Origin: Bacteroidales bacterium UBA5226
GTDB lineage: Bacteria; Bacteroidota; Bacteroidia; Bacteroidales; UBA932
Length of the DNA: 60,247 nt
Direction: 5' to 3'
Assembly (NCBI GenBank): GCA_002409325.1
Contig: DHUU01000010.1
Coordinates: 1-60,247, forward strand
A program made the translations under genes and the position numbers. The first letter of the stretch is position 1. The number at the start of each line of letters is the position of its first letter. Positions 35,375 through 44,139 of this stretch are shown here, piece by piece. The notes under the pieces were generated by a model. The model was given only the letters and a program-made list of their open reading frames with translations, had not been told where the DNA came from and did not search any database.

Positions 35375-37786
35375 TTAAAGTTTACTCCTTGAATGCAAAG
35401 TTATCTGTTCCCCCTGATTCAGGGTAATCGAAACATATGTCTTTTTTATACGGTTGAAATTTTCCGGGACTTTAAGCAGGAAGGTGTTACCGGCAGTAGC
35501 GCAGAGCGTGATTTCACGCACCTTGCCGTCTTTCCAGGTACATGATACGGTGGCCCCCCCCCGGGCACAGAGCCCAGAAAAAGAGCCACTCGGTTCCCAT
35601 TCCGGAGCAATGGCAGGCAGTACCTCTATGAACCCCTGGTGGCTTTGAAGCAGCATTTCTGCAATGCCGGCACAAGCTCCGAGGTTGCCGTCAATCTGGA
35701 ACGGAGGATTGGATGAGAAACCATTGGGATACATTCCAGGGCCCAGCAGGGTGACCGTTCCCATGCCCTGGCTAAGGTATGGTGAGGGGCTTTCCTTAAG
35801 GGCGGGAGACATCATTTTCCTCAGGATCCTGGCAGCCTCGGTACCATCTCCAAGCCTGGCCAACAGGTTTATATTCCATGCCATTTGCCATCCCGACCCG
35901 CCGTTGCCCATTCTTTCCAGAGTGGTACGGCATGCCTCTAGTAGGCTGGTGTCTTTATGGGCCATTTCACTCCCGGGATACAATGCATAAAGATGCGGAA
36001 TATTGCGCAGCCGGACGTCTTCTTCTGGATAATCATACAACCACCGCAGCAGCGCCCCGGATGCAGAGATCTTATCGGGAGGCAGCCGGTCCAGGGCTTC
36101 TTCCAACTTGTTTACCAGCGGGAAATCGTCTGTGTTCATCAGGATTTTGTTGGCAGAGATGACGTTGGAAAACAATTCCCGCACCGTCTGAACGTCTGCT
36201 GCAGAGCCCATACACAAGAAAAGCGGTACAGACAATTTGTCGGGGGAATTATCGTCCACCAGGTAATACATATTGCCGTAAGACATGGATGGGGCGGGAA
36301 CCCACCACCCCTGGCGAGGTTCTTCCATCAGGGTGGAAAGATAGAAAAGGGCCGCTTCCTTCATCACAGGGTACTGTTTCCGCAGCAGGCCGGCATTCAT
36401 GGTATAGCGGTAATGCTCCCAAAAATGTGAACACATCCACGCTCCTCCTGCATAATAGGCCTCCCATGCGGTGACGTGGCCGGGAGCGGTATATCCCCAG
36501 AGATTTGTTATGGAATGCACCACCCACCCAGGCGCATTATAGTATTCCCGGGCTGTTGCCCTGCCCTTATCCGACAACCGGGCGGTAAAGTCAAGCAGCG
36601 GAAGATGCAACTCGGAAAGGTTGGTTTTCAAAGCCGGCCATAAATTCATCTGCAGGTGCATGTTCATGTCGTATGCGCCATTTCGCGGGGTTTGCACATA
36701 AGGGGTCCACAGGCCTTGCAGGTTGGGAGGAAGCAATCCCTCACGGGTGGAAGAAATAAGCAGGTAGCGCCCGTACTGGAAAAAGAACGCTGCAGAATCG
36801 GGAAGTTGTAAATGAACCCGGTGAAATAGCGACTGATACCTATCAACATGGTTCTTTTTCAATTCAGGAAATGATTGCCCTCGGGCACGAAAAGCCAGGG
36901 AATCGGAATGTCTTATAAATGAGGAGTCCCTGCTCAGGCTCATGGTCTGAACCTGGTAATCCGTTGACGCAGAGATGATCACAGTGGCCTCTGTGGCGCC
37001 TGTCAGGATGATCGAATCCTGAACAAAAGATAACCTGCCGCCTCCTGAAGGAATAACATCCATACGTGTATAAAAACGCATCCCCTGAACATCTGCCGCT
37101 CCCGAACTCAATGTGCCTTCCATTATCAGGGAATTGTCGCTTGTAAAGACACGGGCCCGTTCAGGCCTTGTAAAAGTGGAACGGAAAGTAAGTGCATGCG
37201 GCACAGATGCGGCAAGGTGCATAACCAGCACATCGTTTTCCAGCGAGGTAAAGCATTCCCTGGTATAGGTTATCCCGTCTAGTTCAAAGGAAGTAAATGC
37301 CGTGGCCGTGGAAATATCCAGCATCCTGTTATAGTCCCTGGCTTCAGCGGCAAAAGAACTATAAGAAAAGTCGAATACCGCCGAGCCGAGGACCTGGTAG
37401 CTGCCAAAAGTGTTTTCTGCTCCGGCGCTTCCGTACGAACCGGCTTTCTGCGCCTTGAAAAAACGGAACATCAGCTCTTGTGCCTGCGGGGTGCGCTCTT
37501 TATAAAGCAATTCCCGGATCAAAGGAAGGACCCGGTGTGTTCCCTGGCGCAGATCCTCTGCCGGGGATCCCGACCATAGTGATATTTCGTTCAGGATGAT
37601 GTTTTCAGCGGCTACGCCTCCGTCAGGCATGGCACCCAGCCTGCCGTTGCCTAGCGGGAATCTTTCTTCCCAGGTATCTGCACTCTGGTCAGAAGCCAGG
37701 TACAAACCCTGGATACCGGCAGGATAATCTGCCTGGCATCCTGTCAGCATAAGAGCGAGCCAGAGTAGCAGGCGCATTGTCTTCAT
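35375..37786 (-). CDS. GH95-family glycoside hydrolase lipoprotein with altered catalytic residues
   Basis: 803 residues from ATG 37786. The lipobox is MLTGC (Cys 17). The N-terminal super-sandwich starts with ERFPLGNGRLGAMPDGGVA. The (alpha/alpha)6 domain has NLQGLWTPYVQTPRNGAYD and FQIDGNLGACAGIAEMLLQS. GH95 enzymes cleave terminal fucose or L-galactose. Compared with fucosidase AfcA, the segment usually reading HTNIN reads D373-M-N375-M-H377, and the usual SPEN with the general acid reads SYGN (Gly 504). The family Asp in QIDGN (D699) is kept. Activity is therefore uncertain. No SusC/D pair is adjacent. A near-consensus TATCTTCG box ends 4 nt before the ATG. Confidence 0.88.
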   Translation of the reverse strand: MKTMRLLLWLALMLTGCQADYPAGIQGLYLASDQSADTWEERFPLGNGRLGAMPDGGVAAENIILNEISLWSGSPAEDLRQGTHRVLPLIRELLYKERTPQAQELMFRFFKAQKAGSYGSAGAENTFGSYQVLGSAVFDFSYSSFAAEARDYNRMLDISTATAFTSFELDGITYTRECFTSLENDVLVMHLAASVPHALTFRSTFTRPERARVFTSDNSLIMEGTLSSGAADVQGMRFYTRMDVIPSGGGRLSFVQDSIILTGATEATVIISASTDYQVQTMSLSRDSSFIRHSDSLAFRARGQSFPELKKNHVDRYQSLFHRVHLQLPDSAAFFFQYGRYLLISSTREGLLPPNLQGLWTPYVQTPRNGAYDMNMHLQMNLWPALKTNLSELHLPLLDFTARLSDKGRATAREYYNAPGWVVHSITNLWGYTAPGHVTAWEAYYAGGAWMCSHFWEHYRYTMNAGLLRKQYPVMKEAALFYLSTLMEEPRQGWWVPAPSMSYGNMYYLVDDNSPDKLSVPLFLCMGSAADVQTVRELFSNVISANKILMNTDDFPLVNKLEEALDRLPPDKISASGALLRWLYDYPEEDVRLRNIPHLYALYPGSEMAHKDTSLLEACRTTLERMGNGGSGWQMAWNINLLARLGDGTEAARILRKMMSPALKESPSPYLSQGMGTVTLLGPGMYPNGFSSNPPFQIDGNLGACAGIAEMLLQSHQGFIEVLPAIAPEWEPSGSFSGLCARGGATVSCTWKDGKVREITLCATAGNTFLLKVPENFNRIKKTYVSITLNQGEQITLHSRSKL
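35396..35403 (-). promoter_or_regulatory. Possible internal -7 box for nfo
   Basis: TAACTTTG on the minus strand, 30 nt before the nfo ATG, inside the last codons of the GH95 gene. A chance match cannot be excluded. Confidence 0.35.
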
Positions 37787-37800
37787 GAAAACGAAGATAC

Positions 37801-37840
37801 ATAAAAAAAAACACAACAGGTAAAAACCTGCTGTGTTTTA
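37801..37840 (-). terminator. Rho-independent terminator of groES-groEL
   Basis: On the minus strand ACACAGCAGG, loop TTTTTA, CCTGTTGTGT (arms 37836-37827 and 37820-37811), a 10-bp stem with one G-U pair, followed by a run of T. It lies 22 nt after the groEL stop and just upstream of the GH95 start. Confidence 0.88.
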
Positions 37841-37862
37841 AGGCACTATAAAACGCTGATTA

Positions 37863-39491
37863 TTACATCATTCCGCCCATTCCGGGATTACCTGCCGGCA
37901 TAGGGGGGGTCTCTTCTTTCTTTTCTGCCAGAACACATTCGGTAGTCAGGAACATGCCTGCAACAGAGCCTGCATTTTCCAGAGCAACCCTTGCCACTTT
38001 GGTAGGATCAATCACTCCCGATGCAAACAGTTTCTCGTAGGAATCGGTCAAGGCATTGTATCCAAAGTCACCTTTGCCTTCACGGACCTTCTGGGCTACA
38101 ATGCTGCCTTCCTGTCCTGCATTTTCCACGATTATGCGCAGGGGTTCTTCAATGGCGCGCGCTACAATGGCTATACCGGTAGCTTCGTCGTCATTTTCCG
38201 CTTTCAGCTTTTTGAGATCTTCTATGGCGCGTATGTAAGCCACACCGCCTCCGGGAACGAAACCTTCCTCTATGGCGGCACGGGTGGCGTTCAGGGCGTC
38301 TTCTACCAGGTCTTTCTTGGATTTCATTTCCACTTCGGAAGCAGCACCCACATACAGTACGGCTACCCCGCCGGAGAGTTTAGCCAGGCGTTCCTGCAGT
38401 TTTTCCTTATCGTAATCACTTGTGGTGATTTCCATTTGTTTGCGAATCTGGGCAACGCGTCCGTCAATGGCCTTCTTTTCACCGCCACCGTTCACGATGG
38501 TGGTGTTTTCCTTATCTATGACCACTTTCTCTGCAGAGCCCAGCATGTCCATAGTGGCCGATTCGAGGCGGACGCCCTTGTCTTCGGTAATGACAGTTCC
38601 ACCGGTGAGAATGGCAATGTCTTCCAGCATTTCCTTGCGGCGGTCTCCAAAGCCCGGGGCTTTGACAGCGGCAATCTTCAGGGTTCCGCGCAGGCGGTTT
38701 ACCACCAGAGTGGCCAAAGCCTCACCGTCCACATCCTCGGCAACGATCAGCAGGGAACGACCGTTCTGAGCCACCGGTTCCAGCAGCGGCATCAGGTCTT
38801 TCATGGTAGAGATTTTCTTGTCGGTGATCAGGATCAGCGGATTTTCAAGGACGGCTTCCATTTTTTCCGAATTGGTAATGAAATATGCCGAGATAAAGCC
38901 CCGGTCAAACTGCATTCCCTCCACCACCTTGACTTCTGTATCGGTCCCTTTGGCTTCCTCAACGGTTACCACCCCTTCTTTTTTGACCTTTCCCATGGCC
39001 TCGGCAATCAGCCTGCCAATGGTATGGTCGTTGTTGGCCGATACGGAGGCAACCTGTTCAATTTTGGACAGGTCGTCGCCCACCTGCTGGCTTTGTTTTT
39101 TGAGGCTGGCAACGACAGCTTCCACTGCCTTGTCAATACCACGTTTCAGGTTCATGGGATTGGCGCCGGCCGTAACGTTTTTCAGTCCCACATTGATAAT
39201 GGACTGAGCCAGAACGGTAGCGGTAGTGGTTCCGTCCCCGGCCTGGTCGTTGGTCTTTGAAGCCACTTCCTTTACAATCTGTGCGCCCATGTTAACAAAC
39301 GGATCTTCCATTTCAATCTCCTTGGCTACCGTTACACCGTCCTTGGTAATCTGGGGAGCCCCGTATTTTTTATCTATCACCACATTGCGTCCTTTGGGAC
39401 CTAAAGTGACTTTAACAGCATTTGCCAAAGCATCAACCCCTTCTTTCATCAGGGAACGTGCTTCAATATTGTATTTTATTTCTTTTGCCAT
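37863..39491 (-). CDS. groEL: Chaperonin GroEL
   Basis: 542 residues, the 60-kDa chaperonin that folds proteins in the cytoplasm as a double heptamer. VTLGPKGRNVVIDKKYG (about 29-45), AGDGTTTATVLAQSI (about 86-100) with the ATP-binding Asp, VEEGFVPGGGVAYIRAI near 398-414, and the terminal Gly/Met tail GNPGMGGMM. 24 nt after groES. A clear terminator follows. Confidence 0.98.
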   Translation of the reverse strand: MAKEIKYNIEARSLMKEGVDALANAVKVTLGPKGRNVVIDKKYGAPQITKDGVTVAKEIEMEDPFVNMGAQIVKEVASKTNDQAGDGTTTATVLAQSIINVGLKNVTAGANPMNLKRGIDKAVEAVVASLKKQSQQVGDDLSKIEQVASVSANNDHTIGRLIAEAMGKVKKEGVVTVEEAKGTDTEVKVVEGMQFDRGFISAYFITNSEKMEAVLENPLILITDKKISTMKDLMPLLEPVAQNGRSLLIVAEDVDGEALATLVVNRLRGTLKIAAVKAPGFGDRRKEMLEDIAILTGGTVITEDKGVRLESATMDMLGSAEKVVIDKENTTIVNGGGEKKAIDGRVAQIRKQMEITTSDYDKEKLQERLAKLSGGVAVLYVGAASEVEMKSKKDLVEDALNATRAAIEEGFVPGGGVAYIRAIEDLKKLKAENDDEATGIAIVARAIEEPLRIIVENAGQEGSIVAQKVREGKGDFGYNALTDSYEKLFASGVIDPTKVARVALENAGSVAGMFLTTECVLAEKKEETPPMPAGNPGMGGMM

Positions 39492-39515
39492 GGTAATTTG
39501 TTTTTATTAGGTTAA

Positions 39516-39785
39516 TTAAATAATGGCTAACACATCTGATTGACGCATAATAAGATACTCCTCTCCGTCAATGTTGATTTCTGTTCCGGCATACTTGCCG
39601 TAAAGCACCATGTCACCTTCTTTCAATTCCATAGGCTCATCTTTTTTTCCGCTTCCGGCAGCCACGATTTTTCCACGCTGGGGTTTTTCTTTTGCCGTGT
39701 CGGGAATATACAATCCCGAGGCTGTCTTGGTCTCAGCTTCCTGCGGCTGAACGACTACTCGATCTGCTAAAGGTTTGATTTTCAT
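39516..39785 (-). CDS. groES: Co-chaperonin GroES
   Basis: 89 residues. KPLADRVVVQPQEAETKTASG (split, about 4-24) includes the mobile loop; GDMVLYGKYAGTEINIDGEEYLIMR is the C-terminal barrel. It caps GroEL. The 94-nt upstream gap is AT-rich, with no CIRCE (TTAGCACTC inverted repeat) and no exact TAnnTTTG, so its heat-shock control, if any, is not visible. Confidence 0.98.
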   Translation of the reverse strand: MKIKPLADRVVVQPQEAETKTASGLYIPDTAKEKPQRGKIVAAGSGKKDEPMELKEGDMVLYGKYAGTEINIDGEEYLIMRQSDVLAII

Positions 39786-39879
39786 CTTTGATAAAATTTA
39801 AATAGTTAATTATTGAAGTTGTGTTTTTTAAGTTAACGAAAGCTCATAAGGCAAAATCAATGCCACAGCCCGATATCTG

Positions 39880-40572
39880 TCAATTTGTCAGCGAAGCCGA
39901 TTTGGCAGCCTTTTTCCATACCACCAGGCCATGAATGGAGTTAAGCAGGTAAACACACCACATAGAGGCTATGATCAGATGGCTGACCTGGTGCTCATTG
40001 AAATAAGCCATGCTCCACATGGTGATAGTCGCCACATTGACGATAATCCATAAATACCACTGTTCCGAATACGTTTTTACCATCAGGAACATAGCCACAA
40101 TGGACAGGAATGTTGTTGCCGAATCAAGAAACGGGGCAGGATCTTCAAAATAATCCAGAACCAGGGTTCCTGCAACAATCAGCACAAGGCAGATCGCTGC
40201 CAGAACCAGACGCTGTTTTGTTGTCAGGTTTTTAGCCCTTACACGGGTGCGGCTGCCTTCCCGGGTGCGCTTTCTCCACATGAAGAATCCGATAAACTGC
40301 ATGGGAACATAATACAACCCGTTTAAGGCCACCTCGCCCCAGTAGCCCACTCCCCAGGAGAGGTAAGTATAGAGGCTTACCTGTATCAGGCCAAAGAGGT
40401 AATTGGAAATATGACCCTTGGCCACCAGAACCACACAAAGAACACCTGAAACGGTAGCAATGGCAGAAAGGGCATCCCATTCCCCTGTTATGAAAAACAC
40501 GGCAAAGTTGAGCGCTATGATGGTTGTCAGAAGAAACCATTCGTAAGGGGAGAAAAAACGCAGGAATTTCAT
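39880..40572 (-). CDS. pnuC: Nicotinamide riboside transporter PnuC family (second copy)
   Basis: 230 residues with seven predicted membrane helices. GHISNYLFGLIQVSLYTYLSW and NGLYYVPMQFIGFFMWRKR (about 93-111) are the PnuC signatures, and the C-terminal half repeats the three-helix bundle (QWYLWIIVNVATITMWSMAY). It takes up nicotinamide riboside or a related vitamin by facilitated diffusion. The start follows the large outer-membrane protein gene by 6 nt, so they share a transcript. No kinase (NadR, TnrP) is nearby to suggest the substrate. It differs clearly from the copy in the suf operon. Confidence 0.9.
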   Translation of the reverse strand: MKFLRFFSPYEWFLLTTIIALNFAVFFITGEWDALSAIATVSGVLCVVLVAKGHISNYLFGLIQVSLYTYLSWGVGYWGEVALNGLYYVPMQFIGFFMWRKRTREGSRTRVRAKNLTTKQRLVLAAICLVLIVAGTLVLDYFEDPAPFLDSATTFLSIVAMFLMVKTYSEQWYLWIIVNVATITMWSMAYFNEHQVSHLIIASMWCVYLLNSIHGLVVWKKAAKSASLTN

Positions 40573-40578
40573 AAGGAA

Positions 40579-43482
40579 TCAGTAAAAGGCGGGTATGGAA
40601 AACAGGAATTCAAAGTGGTGTTTGCGTTCACAGGTATAGGCGTAGCGCACACCGGCAGTCAGTGGTGTCCCGATGCGGAAGAGGTGGAAATCCATCAGCA
40701 GGTCTGTCCCGACGGACCAGTAGTGGTCTTTAGTCTGGTCTTTCTGCCGTGTCTGGATGTAATCGGCAAAGGGGATAAGCTGGAAACGTTTGATGTAGAT
40801 GATATCGGGAAGGGACAAATCGACCCCCCAGATAGGAATGGCATAATCGGCCGAGACTTTGAACCCCGTGGGAGCCAGAATTCTGTTTTTCATGCCCCGG
40901 GGAGGGGAAAGGAAGGTTGCCAGGTAGAAATAACGGTCTTTTATTTGTTGCCGCTGCAAGCCAACACTCCATTTAAGTGCCTGATTGCGCATTACCCCCG
41001 GAAGATATCCGTAAGCCTGCAGGTACAGGATGTTGCTGAAAAGATTTCCGGTGCCCGGAGAAATAGCCGTTTGCAGGTTGACCCCGAAACCCAGCCTGGG
41101 AAAAATGTCCCTTGGGGCGCGGTTAGCCATCTGGTAATATTGCAGACCGGCCTGGAATATATGGTTCAACAGGTCATGGCCAGATCCGGGGATTTGGTAA
41201 CTGTCATTGGAAAACGTGTACCTCAGGGAGGGGACCAGTCCGCGTTGCCAACCATGGCTGTGGAAGGTAAAGGGAATGTATGTGTGAAGGGAGGCTTCCA
41301 GGGAGGGTGTTCCCAGGGTATCGGATACCCAACGGCGGCGCTGAAGTTCTTCCACGGAAAAAGTATGGATACGGGGACGGTTGTTGATATCAAGGTTGAT
41401 GGAAAAAACCGGGAGCAGGCCTGAGTAATCCAACCTCAGGTGGCCGGCATGAAAACCCTTGTGATAGGAGTATCCAAGGACAGAAGTGAGGGTTCCCAGG
41501 GTGTTCTGTGACATGATGGTGGCTCCTGCAGCCAGGGTGTTGTAATATGTCTGGAAGGTGAATTTCTCTATTTCATTGTAATTGAAATAAAAAGGCATCC
41601 AGGAATGGATTCTGAAGGCGTTCAGGATTTTGCTGTATTTTTTGACCGGATACGACAGGTTTTCGGGTACACGCAGTGTGTCTATGTTGAATTCACCGGA
41701 CGGGGAAAGGATAAAAGGATCTGCCGGCTCTTCCTGCCAGGCCACCTTTTTGTACAATAGACTGTCGGAATGCAGTTTTTCAAGCTGGTACCCCCGGGCT
41801 GTATAACTGGAATAATACAATTCATTGCCTTCTTCAGAGGCGGCCGGCAGGGGGTCAAAGGCTCCGAACCTTGCATTGGTGAGCTGCATGGTTGCCCCGG
41901 TACGGGGATCCAGACAAAAAAGATTGTCTGTGTTCTCCACACGGTCACTTGTAAAATACAACCAGCCTCCGTTTTCATGGAGACCTGTAATGGAGCGGTA
42001 AACAGGAGACAGAATGGTCTCCCATTTTTTTTCTGCCCGCTTGAGGGAGTAGATCCCGGATCCTTCTTCCCCGGTCATCAGAACAAACAGGGTATTGTTA
42101 TCCAGCCAGGCAATTTCTGTGAGCTGTTCCCCTCGGGGAGCGGGGTGTCTTTCCAGGAGCTCTCCCGTCCACGGATTCAACAGGTGTAATTCTGATCCCC
42201 CCCCGGGCGGGTAATGGGCTGCTGCCAGCAGGAAGCCATCGTCACTGGGAGCAGGATTGAAATATCGTGTACGGGGCAGGAGGGTCTTTTTTTCCCCTGT
42301 TACTGCGTTATAGGTCAGGATGACCGAAAAATTCTCATGCGTCCAGCGGTGGCCGCTCACTGTTTCACTCCAGAACAGATAAGGACCCGCAGCTCTGAGG
42401 AAAGAATTGACATTGCCCAGCAGGCACACAGTTTCCTCGCCGCTCTTTTCCAGGGAGGGAAAACGAACCAGGCGGGCGGTCTGTGCCAGGGAAGATTTGA
42501 TGGCGAACAACATCTGTGTTCCGTCCGGTTGCCTTACCAGCGCAGGGGACCGGTAACTCACGTAATCCCTCAGGGGAGCGTTGATCTGCACTCCGGAACT
42601 GAAAGGGGCTTTCTGTTTGTCCTGTTCTTCCCAGTTTTTTTTATAGTATTCAAGGGCAGGCTCCCAAAGTTTGACCGTGTGGTACCCGTAGTTTCTGCGG
42701 AACGTCTTCCCATAAATAAAGGGCCAGTAAGGGTATTTTGTTATATCTGAATAAATGCGGGCCAGGGCCTCTTCCCCAGAAAACAAACGGGCAACAGAAA
42801 GTTTCATATAGCCCAGCGCATAATGGTCCGGCACGGCATGCCGGTAGGAGCCATAGCGCCATTTATCGTAGGAAAACTTTTTCCCCTCCAGAAAATAGGC
42901 TTTGTAAGGCATAAGGAATGAGGCTTCCCTGCCGCGCCCGGCACCGGAAAAGAATGTCTCGGTAATGACCGCATCCCCTTCCAGCAGCCATTTTGGAAAA
43001 TACAGGCCCACGGAAACACCTGCCGATTGTTGCCCGAAAAACCAGCCGAAAACACGGAAAAAATTTTCTCCGGCTTGCTGCATTTGTGCCACATGCCTTG
43101 TTTCGTGCAAGACGAGTTGTTTTTCCCAGTTATGGGTGGTCCCGTAGGAAGGTGGCGTGGTTTTAAGTTCCATCCTTTTGGGAGCCCAGACCACCATGCC
43201 GTTGCTGCTTACATTATAGGGGTGAATGACAATGGGAATTGCCGGGGCCGCTGATCCCGGGGATAGCATTACATGGGGTGAAGCCTGCTCCAGCAGCCAG
43301 GCATACCGGAAAGCCAGTGAATCAATGCCGCGGGGATATATGATCTGGATTGAGCCTGTCCGGATCTGGTTCCATTTCAGGCGGGCAGGATCTTCGCCTG
43401 TCCTGTAATATTGACCGTGCGCTGTAAGGGAGCGTCCCGTAAGGAAACAGAGCAGGAAAAGAAATGCAATCAGTCTGATCAT
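40579..43482 (-). CDS. Outer-membrane protein with gluzincin-like, beta-propeller and barrel-like regions
   Basis: 967 residues from ATG 43482. Signal peptide residues 1-22 (FLTGRSLTAHG). HETRH (126-130) fits HExxH, with a possible third ligand Glu168 in WLLEGDA, as in peptidase MA-type gluzincins. Residues about 290-590 are TolB/WD40-like (NLFCLDPRTGATMQLTN). From about 640 to the end the sequence alternates hydrophobic residues and aromatics and ends in FLFSIPAFY with a terminal aromatic, as in outer-membrane barrels. Function unknown. Expressed from a -7 box 4 nt upstream of the ATG, upstream of pnuC. Confidence 0.75.
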   Translation of the reverse strand: MIRLIAFLFLLCFLTGRSLTAHGQYYRTGEDPARLKWNQIRTGSIQIIYPRGIDSLAFRYAWLLEQASPHVMLSPGSAAPAIPIVIHPYNVSSNGMVVWAPKRMELKTTPPSYGTTHNWEKQLVLHETRHVAQMQQAGENFFRVFGWFFGQQSAGVSVGLYFPKWLLEGDAVITETFFSGAGRGREASFLMPYKAYFLEGKKFSYDKWRYGSYRHAVPDHYALGYMKLSVARLFSGEEALARIYSDITKYPYWPFIYGKTFRRNYGYHTVKLWEPALEYYKKNWEEQDKQKAPFSSGVQINAPLRDYVSYRSPALVRQPDGTQMLFAIKSSLAQTARLVRFPSLEKSGEETVCLLGNVNSFLRAAGPYLFWSETVSGHRWTHENFSVILTYNAVTGEKKTLLPRTRYFNPAPSDDGFLLAAAHYPPGGGSELHLLNPWTGELLERHPAPRGEQLTEIAWLDNNTLFVLMTGEEGSGIYSLKRAEKKWETILSPVYRSITGLHENGGWLYFTSDRVENTDNLFCLDPRTGATMQLTNARFGAFDPLPAASEEGNELYYSSYTARGYQLEKLHSDSLLYKKVAWQEEPADPFILSPSGEFNIDTLRVPENLSYPVKKYSKILNAFRIHSWMPFYFNYNEIEKFTFQTYYNTLAAGATIMSQNTLGTLTSVLGYSYHKGFHAGHLRLDYSGLLPVFSINLDINNRPRIHTFSVEELQRRRWVSDTLGTPSLEASLHTYIPFTFHSHGWQRGLVPSLRYTFSNDSYQIPGSGHDLLNHIFQAGLQYYQMANRAPRDIFPRLGFGVNLQTAISPGTGNLFSNILYLQAYGYLPGVMRNQALKWSVGLQRQQIKDRYFYLATFLSPPRGMKNRILAPTGFKVSADYAIPIWGVDLSLPDIIYIKRFQLIPFADYIQTRQKDQTKDHYWSVGTDLLMDFHLFRIGTPLTAGVRYAYTCERKHHFEFLFSIPAFY

Positions 43483-43486
43483 CACA

Positions 43487-43494
43487 CAAAGGTA
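43487..43494 (-). promoter_or_regulatory. -7 box for the gluzincin/propeller gene and pnuC
   Basis: TACCTTTG ending 4 nt before the ATG at 43482, predicting a leaderless message. An in-frame GTG (43485) lies in the spacer and was rejected as start. Confidence 0.65.
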
Positions 43495-43510
43495 ACTGAT
43501 TGTTTTAAAG

Positions 43511-43581
43511 TTGAGCTACCAGGACTCGAACCCGGACCGACAGAGCCAGAATCTGTAGTGCTACCATTACACCATAGCTCA
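43511..43581 (-). tRNA. tRNA-Gln (CTG)
   Basis: Reverse complement gives acceptor TGAGCTA (43581-43575) pairing with TAGCTCA (43518-43512), discriminator A at 43511, and T-arm GGGTTCGAGTCC. The anticodon loop reads ATTCTGGC, anticodon CTG. CCA is not encoded. It is 7 nt downstream of the TTG isoacceptor on the same transcript. Confidence 0.95.
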
Positions 43582-43588
43582 TTGTTTG

Positions 43589-43659
43589 TTGAGCTACCAG
43601 GATTCGAACCTGGACAGACAGAACCAAAATCTGTAGTGCTACCATTACACCATAGCTCA
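43589..43659 (-). tRNA. tRNA-Gln (TTG)
   Basis: Same 7-bp acceptor (43659-43653 with 43596-43590), discriminator A at 43589, anticodon loop ATTTTGGT giving TTG. The two tRNA-Gln genes differ mainly in the anticodon stem and T-arm. CCA is not encoded. Confidence 0.95.
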
Positions 43660-43670
43660 ATCGGAACGTG

Positions 43671-43678
43671 CAAAGATA
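43671..43678 (-). promoter_or_regulatory. -7 box for the tRNA-Gln pair
   Basis: TATCTTTG on the minus strand, 11 nt upstream of the tRNA-Gln(TTG) 5' end and 5 nt after the tadA stop. Confidence 0.65.
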
Positions 43679-43683
43679 TAACA

Positions 43684-44139
43684 TTACCGTTTGCTGGCAA
43701 AAAAATCTTTTAATAATTTTCCTGCTTCTGTAGCCAGAATGCCGGCCGACACTTCTGTTTTCGGATGAAGTATCCTGTCTGTGATTAGGGAGTACCCCCT
43801 TTTGGGATCAGAAGCCGCGTAGACAAGGCGGCCCAATTGAGCCCAGGCAAGGGCGCCGGCACACATGGGGCAGGGTTCCAGGGTTACGTATAGGGTACAC
43901 TGGTCCAGGTATTTTCCACCCAACGTATTGCAGGCAGAGGTGATGGCCTGCATTTCTGCATGTGCTGTAGGATCGTTAAGGGTTTCTGACAGGTTGTGTG
44001 CCCGGGCAATGACCTTTCCGCCGCACACCACAACAGCGCCTACGGGAATCTCATACTTCCCGAGGGCGGTTAGCGCCTCTTCCAGGGCTTTCCGCATAAA
44101 CAAACTATCTTGCGAGAGGCTTTCCAAAACGCTTTTCAA
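43684..44139 (-). CDS. tadA: tRNA-specific adenosine deaminase TadA (nucleoside deaminase family)
   Basis: 151 residues. It deaminates adenosine to inosine in the tRNA-Arg anticodon wobble position. Zn-binding motifs are HAEMQAI (about 65-71; catalytic Glu) and EPCPMCAGALAWA (about 92-104). The start at 44139 overlaps the upstream acyltransferase gene by 35 nt. Another ATG at 44097 would avoid it, but residues DSLFMRKALEEA before it look homologous to other TadA N-termini, so 44139 is preferred. Guanine deaminase is a less likely alternative. Confidence 0.9.
   Translation of the reverse strand: MKSVLESLSQDSLFMRKALEEALTALGKYEIPVGAVVVCGGKVIARAHNLSETLNDPTAHAEMQAITSACNTLGGKYLDQCTLYVTLEPCPMCAGALAWAQLGRLVYAASDPKRGYSLITDRILHPKTEVSAGILATEAGKLLKDFFASKR

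Noticed and set aside
35554..35562. C9 run (G9 on the coding strand) in the GH95 gene, and C8 in the gluzincin gene (42197-42204), as possible phase-variation tracts
   Set aside because: A C8 run is also present in the essential gpmI gene (15679-15686), so such runs are not specific to surface genes; both frames are intact.
38436..39260. Open frame of 274 codons opposite groEL
   Set aside because: Shadow of groEL; groEL sequence is intact and conserved here.
39786..39879. CIRCE element or heat-shock operator before groES
   Set aside because: No TTAGCACTC/GAGTGCTAA inverted repeat in the 94-nt gap.
43511..43659. Near-identical 78-bp direct repeat as a mobile or CRISPR-like element
   Set aside because: The two copies are tRNA-Gln genes with different anticodons (CTG and TTG).
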